A DNA stretch of 24,366 nt, taken from the NCBI GenBank assembly GCA_964415245.1, contig CAYQAJ010000045.1, forward strand, positions 1 through 24,366, read 5' to 3'. This DNA is from CAYQAJ01 sp964415245. Lineage in GTDB: Bacteria; Planctomycetota; Planctomycetia; Pirellulales; Pirellulaceae. The translations under genes were made by a program, and so were the position numbers. Of this stretch, positions 23,626 to 24,366 are shown in pieces (the stretch's first letter is position 1; each line of letters opens with the position of its first letter). Under the pieces are notes generated by a model. That model was not told the DNA's origin. It did not search any database and was given only the letters and a program-made list of their open reading frames with translations.

Positions 23626-24135
23626 ATGAGAATCCGACATGTAGGCAGCCGCAGCGGCGACAAGATCGAGCTGCAGATGACGCCGATGATCGACATCGTC
23701 TTTCAGCTCCTGATCTTCTTCCTCCTCACCTTCCGCATCGTGTCGATGGAGGGCGACTTCAACATCAAAATGCCGAGGGCCGCCCCGCGCGAGGGTCTTC
23801 CCGATCCCAATCTCGTACCCCCGATGCTCGTGCGCCTGCAGGCCGATGCCAAGGGGGACATCATCGGCATCCGACTCAACGACACACCGTACGGCACCTA
23901 CGATGCCCTCCGCAACCGCATCATCGAACTTGTCGGATCCGATACGGGACCCGGAAGCGTACAGGAAACAGCCGAGGTCGAGTTCGACTGCGACTACCAT
24001 CTGCGCTACGAAGAGACGATCAAAGCCATCACGGCGGTCTCCGGCTACGTCGGCGACGACGGCAAGCCGGTCAAGCTCGTCGAGAAAATCAAGTTCAAAC
24101 AGGCAACCGCGCCGGAGGGCGGATCGGGGAGTTGA
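23626..24135 (+). CDS. ExbD/TolR-family protein, second copy
   Basis: This 169-residue ExbD/TolR protein has a short basic cytoplasmic end and the membrane segment MTPMIDIVFQLLIFFLLTF with the key Asp23. The periplasmic domain shows PRAAPREGLPDPN and VRLQADAKGDIIGIRLND, then a longer C-terminal part (about 100-165) than in the first copy, with EVEFDCDYHLRYEETIKAI. It begins seven bases after the first ExbD stop codon without a good ribosome site of its own, so coupled translation is likely. Its 5' region from 23653 to 23730 is nearly identical in DNA to that of the third copy. Confidence 0.94.
   Translation: MRIRHVGSRSGDKIELQMTPMIDIVFQLLIFFLLTFRIVSMEGDFNIKMPRAAPREGLPDPNLVPPMLVRLQADAKGDIIGIRLNDTPYGTYDALRNRIIELVGSDTGPGSVQETAEVEFDCDYHLRYEETIKAITAVSGYVGDDGKPVKLVEKIKFKQATAPEGGSGS
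23653..23730 (+). repeat. Near-identical DNA shared by ExbD copies 2 and 3 (first copy)
   Basis: This stretch matches 24289-24366 at 75 of 78 bases; the three mismatches fall in or next to one codon (CAG against TCG). The final 55 bases are identical. Synonymous sites are also conserved, which points to recent duplication or gene conversion rather than protein-level selection alone. The match may extend beyond the window end. Confidence 0.9.
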
Positions 24136-24261
24136 CCGCCAGCGGACCGCCCGCCACGACGGAACACCGCGCGACGCATGGACGAGCATCGTCGAGCAAC
24201 GTCGAGCCGCATGGCAAGGAGGCGGCACGACAACGAGGAGGCAGGTCCTACCTGATGCGAC

Positions 24262-24366
24262 ATGAAAGTTCGAAACACAGAGGGCCGTAGCGGCGACAAG
24301 ATCGAGCTCTCGATGACGCCGATGATCGACATCGTCTTTCAGCTCCTGATCTTCTTCCTCCTCACC
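24262..24366 (+). CDS. ExbD/TolR-family protein, third copy, partial
   Basis: Only 35 N-terminal residues are visible before the window ends. They are MKVRNTEGRSGDKIEL followed by SMTPMIDIVFQLLIFFLLT, with the conserved membrane Asp23. The gene is a tandem paralogue of the second ExbD copy: from 24289 on, the DNA matches 23653-23730 with three differences, and the last 55 bases match exactly. The start lies 126 bases after the preceding stop, with purine-rich GAGGAGGC about 20 bases upstream. Confidence 0.9.
   Translation, partial: MKVRNTEGRSGDKIELSMTPMIDIVFQLLIFFLLT
24289..24366 (+). repeat. Near-identical DNA shared by ExbD copies 2 and 3 (second copy)
   Basis: This is the partner of 23653-23730, offset by 636 bases. 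It is cut by the window end. Confidence 0.9.

Noticed and set aside
1..24366. CRISPR arrays, tRNA/rRNA genes, insertion sequences, prophage or biosynthetic gene cluster
   Set aside because: No regularly spaced direct repeats with unique spacers, no transposase or integrase motifs, and no RNA gene signatures were found by eye.

Overview
The window reads as chromosomal DNA of a planctomycete, most likely from the Pirellulales/Pirellulaceae side. This rests on gene types seen together: a DUF1559 pseudopilin-like protein, an ECF sigma factor next to a Ser/Thr kinase fused to an FGE-sulfatase-like domain, a Cys/His-rich secreted protein with a CCCF core, and a TPR / ExbB / multiple-ExbD cluster. 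The DNA is GC-rich with loosely packed genes. No rRNA, tRNA, CRISPR array, insertion sequence or phage gene was recognised.

Layout. 1-786 (minus): 5' part of a fold-type I PLP aminotransferase, cut by the window edge. 1162-4407 (minus): ECF sigma factor followed by a membrane Ser/Thr kinase with a C-terminal FGE-like domain, a likely sensing pair. 4767-5867 (minus): secreted alpha/beta hydrolase. 6361-6897 (plus): unknown cytoplasmic protein, followed by three 30-bp hairpin repeats. 7273-10887 (plus): MscS-family channel with a long predicted coiled-coil region, then a CorA-type Mg2+ channel. 10884-14135 (minus): two tightly linked membrane-anchored proteins of unknown function that appear to share a repeated OB-like module. 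14492-17110 (plus): Cys/His-rich exported protein, DUF1559 protein and DUF4198 protein with a potential N-terminal His ligand and a C-terminal CPCC, read here as a metal-handling locus. 17585-24366 (plus): large exported TPR protein, smaller exported TPR protein, MotA/TolQ/ExbB-type channel and three ExbD/TolR-type proteins, the last cut by the window end.

The most interesting parts are the ExbB/ExbD/TPR cluster, which lacks a TonB in view and carries a tandem ExbD pair almost identical in DNA over the membrane segment; the unknown membrane-protein pair with three module copies; and the Cys-rich/DUF1559/DUF4198 trio, whose proposed leader contains a 20-bp tandem repeat just downstream of a consensus -35 box. 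All family assignments come from reading motifs by eye; no database search was run.
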